DNA of 39,940 nt. It comes from Eubacteriales bacterium (GTDB lineage: Bacteria > Bacillota > Clostridia > Saccharofermentanales > UBA5734). How positions within the stretch are numbered: the stretch's first letter is position 1; every line of letters begins with the position of its first letter. The notes below the pieces were generated by a model. It was not told the origin of the DNA and did no database searches. It saw only the letters and a program-made list of their open reading frames with translations. A program made the translations under genes and the position numbers. Below, piece after piece: positions 25,108 through 34,194 of this stretch. Location: contig JAQVJP010000011.1 in NCBI GenBank assembly GCA_028695145.1, forward strand, positions 1-39,940, given 5' to 3'.

Positions 25108-26853
25108 TCAATTTGCAGTTACACAGTAAATACTATTTTCGGTACGCACCACTATTTTATTGTCGGTAAAAGCTGGTGTTGCAAAAGTATGCTCACCCGT
25201 TTCGAACGAATCCAGCAGACGGAATTCTTTGTCGGCCGAGAATACAAACATCTTTCCATCGTTGCTGAAAAGATAAACTTTTCCCTCAGCAATTACCGGA
25301 GACGAATAAAACTCCGTATTCAGTTCATGCACTTTGCCGGTTTGTCCGGTTTTGGTATCAAAAGACGCTACTACACCATAGCTGGTTGCCAGATACAGAT
25401 TGTCTTTTGTGGCTACCGGACTGGATACCTCCGGCAGGTAATCGTTAGATTCCCAGAGCACACTTCCATCCGTAGCATTGATTGCCACCAACTTAGCATA
25501 TTCACTGGCACCAAACACGATTCCGTTGGCACTGCAAGCACTGGAACCTACTTCTCCGCTCAGACATTCAACACGCCAAAGTTGCTTTCCGTTATTGGGA
25601 TCATAGGCGGTGATTGCCGGGTTACCCATCAGAACAAGTTGAGGTTTGTTATTAACATAAGCGATAACAGGCGAACTCCAGGTTATCTTTTCCGTACGGC
25701 TTTTACTCCATCTTTCAGTGCCGGTAGCCATATCCAATGCTACCACTTTGGGAGAGTTCTGGTTATCGTACTGTACAAAAACCTCGTTTCCAAATGCCAG
25801 CAAAGAGGAGGCATATCCGTAATGGTTGCTCGGTGCACCCAGATTCTTAGCCCATAATTGCTTTCCATCCATATCTGCACATATAATATCGCCGGTGGCA
25901 AAAATAGCGCAGACCTGCTTGCCGTTTGTAGCCACACTGGATGCAGCCAATCCGGTATCCTTCGTTGTTTTTGGCATCTGTTTGGGAGAACCCTTGATAT
26001 TGACTGCCGCCAGTGACCAAAGCTTTTCCCCTGTATTCAGGTCGTAACAATAGAGTTCGCGGGCCTGATCATCAGCTCCGGAAAAAAAGACTTTATTCCC
26101 ATTAATAACAGGCGAATTAAATCCTTTGCGAGGTATGCTTTGTTTCCAGGCTATATGTGTACCACTGCTTAAATTCCATTTAACAGGAACTCCTTTCGCC
26201 GCAGATATTCCATTGGAATTGTTTCCCCGGAAAGAATTGTGGGTAACTTTTGAGGCTGCGACTTCCGATACTGCCTCCTCAGCGGCTGTTTGCAACGTAT
26301 CTGCTCCCGCTTCAGGTACTGCGGATTCTTCTGCAACCAAGGCTGTTTCCTGCGGATTTGTCTCAGCCGCACCATCTTTCGATGTTTTCTCTTTCGTGGT
26401 CAGATAAGGAGAACTCAGCAATACAAAAACCAAGGCTACGGCAGTCATCCCCGAAGCGACCCAAACAACATATTTGCGTGCCTGGGTTTTATCAACCCAC
26501 TCATCAACCGGATCTATTGTTTTAACCGGAATGTTTTTGTCTTTTGCAAAGTAAAAACGGGCGCTGACAATGAACACAACCAGCATGCCCAAAAGTATAT
26601 AAACACCAGCCATCAAATGATCAAGCCTCACAAAATAGGCTTTTCTGGCTAACAAATCCAGTTGACGTATCTGCTCCTGCAGTGCGAGATTAGTGTTATT
26701 CGCATCATTCAATTGTTTCAACGTTTCCACCACTTCTGTTTGGAGAGGTGTCGTGTCTCTTACCTGAAAATAATTGGTAATCAACATGATTGAGAAGGTT
26801 ACTATAAACAGAGCCGAAACAATGGCTATATTTCTTAGAATCGCTTTTTTCAT
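25108..26853 (-). CDS. Membrane-anchored PQQ-like beta-propeller with three helices
   Basis: 581 residues. Helices at about 8-27, 79-99 and 128-148; a coiled-coil-like stretch lies between the first two (about 35-75). An Ala/Glu-rich linker (about 150-205) leads to the periplasmic propeller, with blades such as NTGEKLWSLAAVN, ATGTERWSKSRTE and TDGSVLWESNDYL. It overlaps the NapH-like gene upstream by 4 bp and is 1 bp from the NuoEF gene, so it is likely a built-in part of the membrane redox assembly, linking it to periplasmic partners. A quinoprotein function cannot be excluded, but no catalytic motif is evident. Confidence 0.85.
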   Translation of the reverse strand: MKKAILRNIAIVSALFIVTFSIMLITNYFQVRDTTPLQTEVVETLKQLNDANNTNLALQEQIRQLDLLARKAYFVRLDHLMAGVYILLGMLVVFIVSARFYFAKDKNIPVKTIDPVDEWVDKTQARKYVVWVASGMTAVALVFVLLSSPYLTTKEKTSKDGAAETNPQETALVAEESAVPEAGADTLQTAAEEAVSEVAASKVTHNSFRGNNSNGISAAKGVPVKWNLSSGTHIAWKQSIPRKGFNSPVINGNKVFFSGADDQARELYCYDLNTGEKLWSLAAVNIKGSPKQMPKTTKDTGLAASSVATNGKQVCAIFATGDIICADMDGKQLWAKNLGAPSNHYGYASSLLAFGNEVFVQYDNQNSPKVVALDMATGTERWSKSRTEKITWSSPVIAYVNNKPQLVLMGNPAITAYDPNNGKQLWRVECLSGEVGSSACSANGIVFGASEYAKLVAINATDGSVLWESNDYLPEVSSPVATKDNLYLATSYGVVASFDTKTGQTGKVHELNTEFYSSPVIAEGKVYLFSNDGKMFVFSADKEFRLLDSFETGEHTFATPAFTDNKIVVRTENSIYCVTAN

Positions 26854-28130
26854 AATGCTATATTTCCTGATTCGTTTCCTATTTTATATTGTGGACAATA
26901 ACTAAAACATCTGGCGCATCCTACACAGGCAGCATGATCAATTTCATATTGTTTGCGTGTGCGTTTCACCGAAAGGCCAATCAGCGTGATTGCTACAACC
27001 AATCCCATTAGGGCACCTGCAATCGTTGTATATAGTTTAAAATCAGCCTGTACCTTTTCATACCTTTGCGTTAATCCTTCAATGGAATCTCCTTGTCCGT
27101 AAAAGGCTTCTAATTCCAGCGAAAGTACATCCCCCGGATTGGCTTCGTGTTGCATAACCATATCATACAGTCTTACTTCCTTATTGGCCCGGCTGAGTTC
27201 ACTGCTTACTGAACGCATTAAAAAAGCTCCGCAGAGTATCAGGAGAGGCAGGAGAACAAAATAATTTAAAAGTCTTTTTACTCCCCGCAGCCTGCTCTCT
27301 TTCGCTTTGTTGGCATAGGGCGGTCTGATAGCATCAACCGGACAGGCATTGTGGCAAAGTTCACAATTGATGCACGGTTTGTCCGTCAATTTAATTTTCC
27401 ATATGGATACGGAGGAGAATATACTGAGCAGAGCACCGTAAGGACAAAAGAAACGACAGAATGGCCTTCCGGTAAACATGGCCATAATCAGCAGTATGAC
27501 ACCGCATGTAATCATGCCAATATCACCGCCCAGACGGAAAATACCTATAAAAGGATCGAAACGGCAGATGATGAAACTACTCCTTGTTACAGCATAAAGC
27601 AGAGCAAAAATAAGGTAAAACCAGGGCATCATGCCTAATACGGTAGTGAGCGCTTTTGGCAATTTGTAATTCTTTATGTTAACCAATTCCTGTAAAGCTC
27701 CGAAAGGACATACACCTGCGCAGAAAACCCGGCCAAACAAGAAGGCAAACAAAACTGGCAAGATAAAAAACAGTAAAACGGACAAGGGCAATGCATACGT
27801 ATTGTCCGTCAGCGCAAGAGCTACATTCTGTACCGATCCGATACTACAGACACACCCCTTGCGAAAGAATCCAAAGTATGCCACAGATATAACTGAAACC
27901 CAGAGAATAGGTCCCCGGGTGCGCTTTTTGATTACAGCCCAGGATACGATACCCATTAACGCCACCAGCAGGATGATATCTATCGCTACAAGCAGCTCTT
28001 CATTGGGAATAGCGTGGTGAATTTCCGGATACTTGTATCCCGACTCAAAATCAGGTTTCGGAAACCTGTTTTGTGCCATACCTTCTCCAAGAATAAGAAG
28101 AAATAGACAGATATACAGTATTTTATTCAT
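26850..28130 (-). CDS. NapH/NosR-like membrane ferredoxin
   Basis: 426 residues from the ATG at 28130, which opens a signal-like sequence MNKILYICLFLLILGEGMAQ; the longer frame to 28274 runs into the upstream gene and is rejected. Several transmembrane helices carry the polyferredoxin signatures of the NapH/NosR/CcoG group: GRVFCAGVCPFGALQEL and CRFFCPYGALLSIFS (CxxxCP pairs), a [4Fe-4S] motif CINCELCHNACPVDAIRPP, then more helices and a C-terminal half-motif CVGCARCFSYCPQYKIG. Such proteins carry electrons between quinol or cytosolic donors and periplasmic acceptors. Its neighbours are a periplasmic Fe-S protein (7 bp upstream) and the NADH-oxidising module, which fits a role as the membrane step. 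Confidence 0.88.
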   Translation of the reverse strand: MNKILYICLFLLILGEGMAQNRFPKPDFESGYKYPEIHHAIPNEELLVAIDIILLVALMGIVSWAVIKKRTRGPILWVSVISVAYFGFFRKGCVCSIGSVQNVALALTDNTYALPLSVLLFFILPVLFAFLFGRVFCAGVCPFGALQELVNIKNYKLPKALTTVLGMMPWFYLIFALLYAVTRSSFIICRFDPFIGIFRLGGDIGMITCGVILLIMAMFTGRPFCRFFCPYGALLSIFSSVSIWKIKLTDKPCINCELCHNACPVDAIRPPYANKAKESRLRGVKRLLNYFVLLPLLILCGAFLMRSVSSELSRANKEVRLYDMVMQHEANPGDVLSLELEAFYGQGDSIEGLTQRYEKVQADFKLYTTIAGALMGLVVAITLIGLSVKRTRKQYEIDHAACVGCARCFSYCPQYKIGNESGNIAL

Positions 28131-28137
28131 AATTCTA

Positions 28138-28713
28138 TTAGTCTTTAAGTTTATAGGCCGTATCCATTGAAACGCGGGTGATGGCATCCGACGGACATAC
28201 TCTGGCAATTTTACATTCGTTGCAATCGGTACAGAGATCTCTTTTAATCTGCAAGTAAAGCGAGCCGTTCCCAAACGAGCTGCATCCCTTCACACATTTA
28301 CCGCACCCGTTGCACAGACTCTCGTCAATGGTATATTCAAAATAAGGATCCTCAACGAATTTGCGCTGGATAGCACCTGTAGGACACATCAGGTTTTCGG
28401 CCGCTGTATTCAGTTCTTTGGCATTGGAGCGGAAATAACCGCCGCACAAGTCACAGTAACCACATACTTTGTTTGCATGAAAACATTTGACTGCCGATAC
28501 CTGCAGTACACAATCGGTTTCACATCGTCCGCAATGGGTACATTTCTGAGGATCTATCTGCCAGTAATAGCTGGCCTCTTTTTCGTTTTTCAACCTGCTT
28601 GCCAATACACCCGACACAGCCAGTATGGATCCTCCTGCCACAGCCGTTCCAAGTACACGCAGGAACTTTCGGCGGGCTATCGGACTGTTTTTATTCTCTT
28701 TTTTCTGTTCCAT
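28138..28713 (-). CDS. Tat-exported poly-[4Fe-4S] protein
   Basis: 191 residues. The Tat leader has PIARRKFLRV (Arg14-Arg15) and a hydrophobic GTAVAGGSILAVSGVLA. The mature part contains about 16 cysteines in four ferredoxin-like sets: CTHCGRCETDC, CGYCDLCGG with a CPTGA, CNGCGKCVKGC and CTDCNECKIARVCP, so up to four [4Fe-4S] clusters as in the NrfC/DsrO/HybA type. It is expected to be folded with its clusters in the cytosol, exported by Tat and to accept or give electrons in the periplasm next to the NapH-like membrane protein. Its leader is closely similar to that of the next gene upstream, a sign of duplication. Confidence 0.88.
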   Translation of the reverse strand: MEQKKENKNSPIARRKFLRVLGTAVAGGSILAVSGVLASRLKNEKEASYYWQIDPQKCTHCGRCETDCVLQVSAVKCFHANKVCGYCDLCGGYFRSNAKELNTAAENLMCPTGAIQRKFVEDPYFEYTIDESLCNGCGKCVKGCSSFGNGSLYLQIKRDLCTDCNECKIARVCPSDAITRVSMDTAYKLKD

Positions 28714-28720
28714 GTTTCAA

Positions 28721-29764
28721 TCAAATATTTATTCCTTTACGTAACGGGCAATCGACAGAGCATGACGAACAGGCCGTTTCTTCCGCCGCTTGCAGATCGT
28801 ATTGGAATGTGGATATTTTATTTTTTGCTGCAACATATATCTTGTCCTTGTTTACCCTAAAATCGAAGGCAACATTCCCTCCACCCAGACTTTTGCTATC
28901 TAATAAAATGGTCCGGAACTCTCCTTCCGGACTGTAACAGCTGATACGGGGAATCCCTTTTTCGGAGGTAATTATTTCGCCGGCATTAAAGCTAAGATAA
29001 ACGGGATTACAGCATCCGCAGAAGTTTCCTGGAGCTGCTCCTGACTTTCCGAAGGAAGCTATAAATTCTCCTTCCAGGGTGTAATTTTCCACTCGGTGCC
29101 TGCCAGGATTTGAACAGAAGATACTTCCGTTGGCATAGGTAATACCAAAACAATAGCTGGGTACAACAAAGCCTTCGGGACTTTGAATGAATTTGACAAA
29201 ACCTCCTTCGGTTGTATATTTGCAGATGTTTTTATTAGATGCATCTGTTACAAATATAAATCCGGGAACGACAGCCAACGAGCAGTAATCAGATTCTTCG
29301 CTGCATGCTTCCCACTCACGCAAGCGCTCGCCCGTCATACTAAATACTTCAATCCGGGTAGGGTAAAGAACATAGATCATTTCTTTTTCTGCAACGATAT
29401 CACGGATGGTATCCCCTGCGGCAAATTGATGCAATAGGTTACCAGACAGATCATAGACGGACACTTTCTTTGAGGTTGCCACAATCAGCCGGTCTCCGGA
29501 GAATTCAAAACCCTCGATCGGATCAGTGGTTTTAAATGAAGAGGCTAATTTATAAGGCGATTTAAAGCCACCTTCTCCTGATTGCACGGAAGAATCCGAC
29601 TGGCTACCATTACTTCCTACAGAATGATTTTCAGGCTGAACTAATGCCCTATGCATCAACACTCCGGAAACAGCCAGGATACTTCCTCCTGCGACTACAG
29701 AACCACAAGTACGCAGAAACTTTCTGCGAGACAGTTCGCGATTATTATTTATTTCAGGCTTCAT
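28721..29764 (-). CDS. Tat-exported NHL/6-bladed beta-propeller with cysteine motifs
   Basis: 347 residues from the ATG at 29764; the longer frame to 29860 overlaps the end of the upstream propeller gene. The leader LSRRKFLRTCGSVVAGGSIL has the Tat twin arginine (13-14). The body has NHL-like repeats (VYDLSGNLLHQFAAGD, VENYTLEGEFIASFG, ISCYSPEGEFRTI). Two cysteine groups are notable: NFCGCCNP inside a blade and CSSCSVDCP near the C-terminus. Export by Tat implies that the protein folds, and may take a metal or Fe-S cofactor, before export, which is unusual for an NHL propeller. Lies 7 bp before the Fe-S protein gene. Confidence 0.8.
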   Translation of the reverse strand: MKPEINNNRELSRRKFLRTCGSVVAGGSILAVSGVLMHRALVQPENHSVGSNGSQSDSSVQSGEGGFKSPYKLASSFKTTDPIEGFEFSGDRLIVATSKKVSVYDLSGNLLHQFAAGDTIRDIVAEKEMIYVLYPTRIEVFSMTGERLREWEACSEESDYCSLAVVPGFIFVTDASNKNICKYTTEGGFVKFIQSPEGFVVPSYCFGITYANGSIFCSNPGRHRVENYTLEGEFIASFGKSGAAPGNFCGCCNPVYLSFNAGEIITSEKGIPRISCYSPEGEFRTILLDSKSLGGGNVAFDFRVNKDKIYVAAKNKISTFQYDLQAAEETACSSCSVDCPLRKGINI

Positions 29765-29781
29765 ATTATATTCTAGTAGAT

Positions 29782-31203
29782 TTATACAATTTTCAGACAC
29801 TTTACCGTATGAGCATCCCGTACGATCAGCATTCCATCGGCATAAGCCAATGGACCCCAAGCGTCGGCTCCTTCCATGATACGTTGCTTCTTCAATAGTT
29901 TCATGCTCCGGGCCTGTAATTCGTACACGTAAAGTTCTCCGTCGTCCTTAAATGCAAAAAGCAGGTTATTTATAACCACGTAAGGACCTAATCCAAAGCG
30001 TTCGTCGGATGCCGAACTCCACACCAAAGTGTGCAGGTCGGATGCCGAATAATAAACCAATCTCTCCCGCTGACCTCCACCGTCTTTTGGCATTACGCTG
30101 ATGATCATATTTTTATAGAGAACAGGAGTCTGCTGTTCGCTTGATAAACCTTCGTTCGGCTTGTATTGGTCCGTTACCGAGGCTGTCCATTTTCCACCCG
30201 AATTTGTTACCTGCAATAAGGCTCCTCCTGTTCCGTAACCGGCTACAAGAAAGAGACTGTTGCTGGAAATTTTCAGAGGTGACGGGGCAACAACAGACGG
30301 CTGCCATTTGCTGGTTTCCCATAACAGCGTTCCACGATCTGCTTCTTCTGCGGAAACTCCACACACACCGCCTACTCCAACATAGACATATGTTTTTTTA
30401 CCTCCCAACGTCATAGGCATCACAGACGAATGCGACATTTTATACTTCACCGAATTGGGGGTTTGCCAAAGCACCTCCCCCGATTCACAATTAACTCCTG
30501 CCAGCAAAGTTTCTTCTCCCGCAGGAGCGAGTATCAGTGTATTATCCTCCACACGCGGGCACTGTCCTGTGTACCAAAAAGGCACTTCTGTTTTAAAAGT
30601 CTTCTGCATATCGAGCGACCATTTCAAATCGCCTGTCAACGGGTCGCAACACATCACATGCCCTTGCGGTCCAATCGTGATAACGTACGTATCACTCACC
30701 ACCGGAACGGTTCTGGAGAAACCATGATTTCGTTTGATGGGAACACGGTACCATCTGCGCCAAAGCTCTTTACCTGTTTCCAGAGAGAAACAGCGAAGCG
30801 CATCCGATTTTAATCCCTCATCATAATCCAGCAGATAAACCCTGCCATTGTAAATAACCGGGGCGGCATGACCTTCTCCCGTTTCAAAGCTCCATAAGAC
30901 AGGATATTCATTCGCGGAAGTATTTATCTTTTCGGCAGTCTCAATCAGATTATCATAACGTTCGCCCCGAAAGCTGCTCCATTTTCCGGTAAGAGACGAA
31001 GAGGTCTCTCCATATTTCATAAAATACTCGCCGATAAGTACGTCATCAGCTTTCCGTGCAGACCCTTCCGGACGATTGTCGGCTCCCGGAGCCTGGACAA
31101 ATATATTTTCGCGGGGCGCATACAGATGCCAGCCTATGATGGCTCCGGCATAAATAAGCACCAGCAAGACGGTAACACTAACAATTATTTTTTTTTCTTT
31201 CAC
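29782..31203 (-). CDS. PQQ-like beta-propeller with N-terminal membrane anchor
   Basis: 473 residues. One hydrophobic anchor (about 5-27, IIVSVTVLLVLIYAGAIIGW) with no cleavage site or lipobox, then a periplasmic propeller with blades such as ETGKELWRRWYRV, LTGDLKWSLDMQ, ESGEVLWQTPNS and RGTLLWETSKW. The gene lies 40 bp after the related secreted propeller gene and 17 bp before the Tat-exported NHL gene. As with its relatives, the sequence shows the fold but not a catalytic site. Confidence 0.85.
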   Translation of the reverse strand: MKEKKIIVSVTVLLVLIYAGAIIGWHLYAPRENIFVQAPGADNRPEGSARKADDVLIGEYFMKYGETSSSLTGKWSSFRGERYDNLIETAEKINTSANEYPVLWSFETGEGHAAPVIYNGRVYLLDYDEGLKSDALRCFSLETGKELWRRWYRVPIKRNHGFSRTVPVVSDTYVITIGPQGHVMCCDPLTGDLKWSLDMQKTFKTEVPFWYTGQCPRVEDNTLILAPAGEETLLAGVNCESGEVLWQTPNSVKYKMSHSSVMPMTLGGKKTYVYVGVGGVCGVSAEEADRGTLLWETSKWQPSVVAPSPLKISSNSLFLVAGYGTGGALLQVTNSGGKWTASVTDQYKPNEGLSSEQQTPVLYKNMIISVMPKDGGGQRERLVYYSASDLHTLVWSSASDERFGLGPYVVINNLLFAFKDDGELYVYELQARSMKLLKKQRIMEGADAWGPLAYADGMLIVRDAHTVKCLKIV

Positions 31204-31243
31204 GATATACTTCGGAATTTAATTAATTGAAAGCAATGCTCCT

Positions 31244-32449
31244 TTATTTGATTTTGTAGGCCATTAAACTATCGCCGTGACGCACATAAAGAACTCCCTT
31301 ATAAATTACCGGATGCGCCCAGTGCTGTTCTGTTCCCTTTGTAATCTGAAAACGGCTTACTACTTCAAACTTTACTGGATTTGCTTTGGCAAGAACCATG
31401 TCTCCCCGGTCCGTATAGCAGTACAACATACCGTCGTCAGCAATGATATTACCCATCGCGAAACCTTTTTCTTTGTATTTTATTGCACCTGTTTTCCAAT
31501 CCGCACAGAACCAGAACCTGTTGTTATCTCCGGAACCATAAACATAAGCTCCTATTTTCACCATACCCCCGATACGATTGTCCATTTCTTTGGATGACCA
31601 TGCCTGCTCAACACTTCTACCTCCGTTTTTGAGGCGTAACATAATAGAGCCTGATCCGTATCCGCTGGTACACAAAATCATACCATCTCCGTAAACCGGT
31701 GTGTTGGCATGGATGGAATAACGGTTTGTGTGCTCATGCGACCATAGTTCCTTGCCCGTGTTAGCGTCGATACCAAGTATATGATTGGCTGTCATCGTTA
31801 CGATAAGCGGAACCTGCTGGTCTTTTATATATAATGGCGAGCAATAGGCAGCTGCATCACCTTCACCCAAGCTGCTCCATACCAAAGCCCCGGTGTTCTT
31901 ATTAAGAGCCACCATGTTGTGTTCTTTGCCTCCAGGGGTTGCAATAACCTTGTCGCCGACAATCAGTGGAGCTTCATTTATACCCCAGACAATATTCGAT
32001 GCCTTGAATTCTTTCAGTATGTTCTTTTTCCAGACCACATTCAGCGTAGCTACGTCGAAACAATAAAGATCGCCCACCCCGCTCATCAGGTAAAGCTTTC
32101 CATCGTTCAGGGTAACAGTGCCACGGGGACCGTTGTAACTTTCATTCCATTCCGGTCCGTACATCTTTTTATTCAGCAACTTACCTTTCAGGTCGAATAC
32201 GTACAGATAACCTTTGCCATCAGTCATCCCTGTCAGGTAAATCTTATCCGAAGCAATGGCTGCCGAAGAATGTCCTTCGCCCAGGGCATCGTAACTCCAT
32301 AACATTGCCGGACCTGCAGCAGGCCAGGATTTCATTAAACCGGTTTCAGTATAAATCCCCGTACGATCGGTACCTCTCCATTGAATGTTGTCTTGCGCAA
32401 ACAATGTCAACGAAGCAAGAGATAAAATTGCGATTAGTCTTTTTTTCAT
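31244..32449 (-). CDS. Secreted PQQ-like beta-propeller protein, paralogue of the operon's last gene
   Basis: 401 residues from MKKRLIAILSLASLTLFAQ at 32449; the frame could extend 21 bp upstream, overlapping the cyclase gene by 4 bp, but the signal peptide favours this start. Blades include NTGALVWSSLGEG, NTGKELWSHEHTN and WKTGAIKYKEKG. It shares start (QWRGTDRTGIYTETGL) and end (LMAYKIK) with the protein encoded at 14120-15394, so the operon begins and ends its propeller series with the same subfamily. It directly follows the terpene cyclase gene. Confidence 0.85.
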   Translation of the reverse strand: MKKRLIAILSLASLTLFAQDNIQWRGTDRTGIYTETGLMKSWPAAGPAMLWSYDALGEGHSSAAIASDKIYLTGMTDGKGYLYVFDLKGKLLNKKMYGPEWNESYNGPRGTVTLNDGKLYLMSGVGDLYCFDVATLNVVWKKNILKEFKASNIVWGINEAPLIVGDKVIATPGGKEHNMVALNKNTGALVWSSLGEGDAAAYCSPLYIKDQQVPLIVTMTANHILGIDANTGKELWSHEHTNRYSIHANTPVYGDGMILCTSGYGSGSIMLRLKNGGRSVEQAWSSKEMDNRIGGMVKIGAYVYGSGDNNRFWFCADWKTGAIKYKEKGFAMGNIIADDGMLYCYTDRGDMVLAKANPVKFEVVSRFQITKGTEQHWAHPVIYKGVLYVRHGDSLMAYKIK

Positions 32450-32466
32450 GATTCTATTATTTATTA

Positions 32467-34194
32467 TCAATCAAATACTGTCTGAAACTTCTTCAGCGCA
32501 TTAAGCGCGAATGTTATATTATACAGCCTCTCCGAATACCAGAGACGGGCGAAATAAAGTCCAATTGGTTCGGCCTGAAACAACTGTCCGGCTTCATATT
32601 TACGACGGAGGTATTCAAAAGCCTGCTCCATGGCTCCTCTTTCCGTTTCGGAAATCAGGTAAGAGGCAAGCGCACTCAGCGCGCGGGATGTGAGCGTCAC
32701 TTTAGAGGGTACACCTTTAGCTCCTCCCCAACCACCGTCGGCGTTTTGTACGGCCAGGATGTATTTTAATCCTTTCTCTCTCATCTCACGGGCCAGAGGT
32801 TCTTCCGAAGTGGCAAGATATTCGACCACCATTGACGTACCGTAAACTGGTGAACGTTCATCTTTAGCATGCTGATCTCCAAACCAAAGCGGCATCCATG
32901 AACCATCTTTCGCTTGGTTTTTCTGCATCCATTGCAACATATCTTGCACACTGTTTCTGCATCTCTTTTGCAATACTTCCGGGAGTTTATCCATCCATAA
33001 CTGCATGGCCAGCAACGCATGAGCGGAAATATCGGCACAACTCCTGTCGAAAGGAAGCTTACCCCATCCTTTACAGAAAGTAGGCATGCCACCATCCCTG
33101 TTTTGCAAAGCCAGCAACCATTTAATTCCTTTTTCGACTTCCTGACAATAAGCTCCATCCATGAGTATATGTAATGCAACCAGTGAACCGGAGGTATCAT
33201 CCGCATCAGGTGCTGCACCGGGTAAATCTGTCCAACCCCAGCCGCCTTCCATGGCACCGGTAAAAGGGTGCCGGGAAGCAAAAGCATTTCGTTTGATGCA
33301 ATTTGCCAATACCTGTTTATCTTCTATATCATCACCCAATGCCCTTACACTTAATGACGTAACCCAGCTTGAGAGATTTGTGTCGATAGGCCATGAACCA
33401 TCTTCACGAACCGTATTTGTAAGAAAACCCGCAGCCCTTTGTGTGGCTACATGTTCCCGGTAACCTGCTCCGGTCATACACATGGCAACAAAAGCAGTAA
33501 GAGGTGCCGCTTCGAGAAATCCGCCGTGAAGCGGTTGTAACTTTAGCAATACCTTCAGCGACCTGCCTATAAATGCTTCACGTATTGGCGAATCAATCCC
33601 TTTCTTACCCTTTCTGTACCGCATGATTCCCACGGCAATCAGCGCCGGAATAGCGTAACTCACCACAGGGAGCTGCAAGAAACGGAACAGTTGTTGAGGC
33701 AAAACCGACAACTCAAAGGGAAGCTGAGGAATCTCCTTCCAGCTTCTTATGACACCTGCCAAAGCACACATAACAAGTATGGGAGCCGAGAAAGTTAGGT
33801 CTTTACCGTAATAAGCCAGTACTCCCTTTATGATATCCTGATCTGTTGTTCCTCCAAATCGGACCGACAGGTATTCTTTCGTTTGCGATGGCGCACCATC
33901 AGTCGCATAAAGACAAGCGTAACTAAGCAACGTAGCAGTCAGATTAGAAGGACTTTCCATACTGTCGCCCCAGGAACCGTTGTTTTGCATCGTGTTTTTC
34001 AACCACTCCACACCTTTCCGGATATAGGAAGCATACCTCTCCTCATCAATCAGATGCAACGCAAAAACAGCCACAGAGGTTGAAATGGCACTGGAAGACA
34101 GCTGTCCTTTCCACATTCCCCCCGGTGTACGCGCCTGCAAAAGTTCGGCACGCAGCGTTCTGATCATCTCTTCTATCTCGTTTCTTTTATTCAT
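32467..34194 (-). CDS. Class II terpene cyclase, squalene-hopene cyclase-like
   Basis: 575 residues, shorter than usual bacterial squalene-hopene cyclases (about 630-650). It is built of alpha/alpha-toroid repeats with QW-type motifs: NNGSWGDSM, EDGSWPIDTNLSSW, QNRDGGMPTF, QAKDGSWMPLWF and QNADGGWGGAKG. The protonating DxDD motif is present as PDADDTSG (Asp330, Asp332, Asp333), preceded by GGWGWTDLPGA. Motif and repeats show a proton-initiated cyclase rather than a protein prenyltransferase. A hydrophobic region near 145-190 may be the monotopic membrane-binding part. Overlaps the upstream prenyltransferase-like gene by 4 bp and is two genes from a polyprenyl synthase, but no squalene synthase gene is near, so the substrate may be a linear polyprenyl compound instead of squalene. 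Confidence 0.88.
   Translation of the reverse strand: MNKRNEIEEMIRTLRAELLQARTPGGMWKGQLSSSAISTSVAVFALHLIDEERYASYIRKGVEWLKNTMQNNGSWGDSMESPSNLTATLLSYACLYATDGAPSQTKEYLSVRFGGTTDQDIIKGVLAYYGKDLTFSAPILVMCALAGVIRSWKEIPQLPFELSVLPQQLFRFLQLPVVSYAIPALIAVGIMRYRKGKKGIDSPIREAFIGRSLKVLLKLQPLHGGFLEAAPLTAFVAMCMTGAGYREHVATQRAAGFLTNTVREDGSWPIDTNLSSWVTSLSVRALGDDIEDKQVLANCIKRNAFASRHPFTGAMEGGWGWTDLPGAAPDADDTSGSLVALHILMDGAYCQEVEKGIKWLLALQNRDGGMPTFCKGWGKLPFDRSCADISAHALLAMQLWMDKLPEVLQKRCRNSVQDMLQWMQKNQAKDGSWMPLWFGDQHAKDERSPVYGTSMVVEYLATSEEPLAREMREKGLKYILAVQNADGGWGGAKGVPSKVTLTSRALSALASYLISETERGAMEQAFEYLRRKYEAGQLFQAEPIGLYFARLWYSERLYNITFALNALKKFQTVFD

Noticed and set aside
28131-28274. Longer N-terminus of the NapH-like protein (start at 28274)
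   Set aside because: This part lies inside the coding region of the Tat-exported Fe-S protein, and a good signal-like start exists at 28130.
29765-29860. Longer N-terminus of the NHL propeller
   Set aside because: It overlaps the end of the upstream propeller gene and would bury the Tat leader.
14120-32449. PQQ-dependent alcohol dehydrogenases
   Set aside because: The repeats show the propeller fold only; I see no catalytic Asp/Ca site pattern, no haem c motif (CxxCH) and no PQQ biosynthesis genes.
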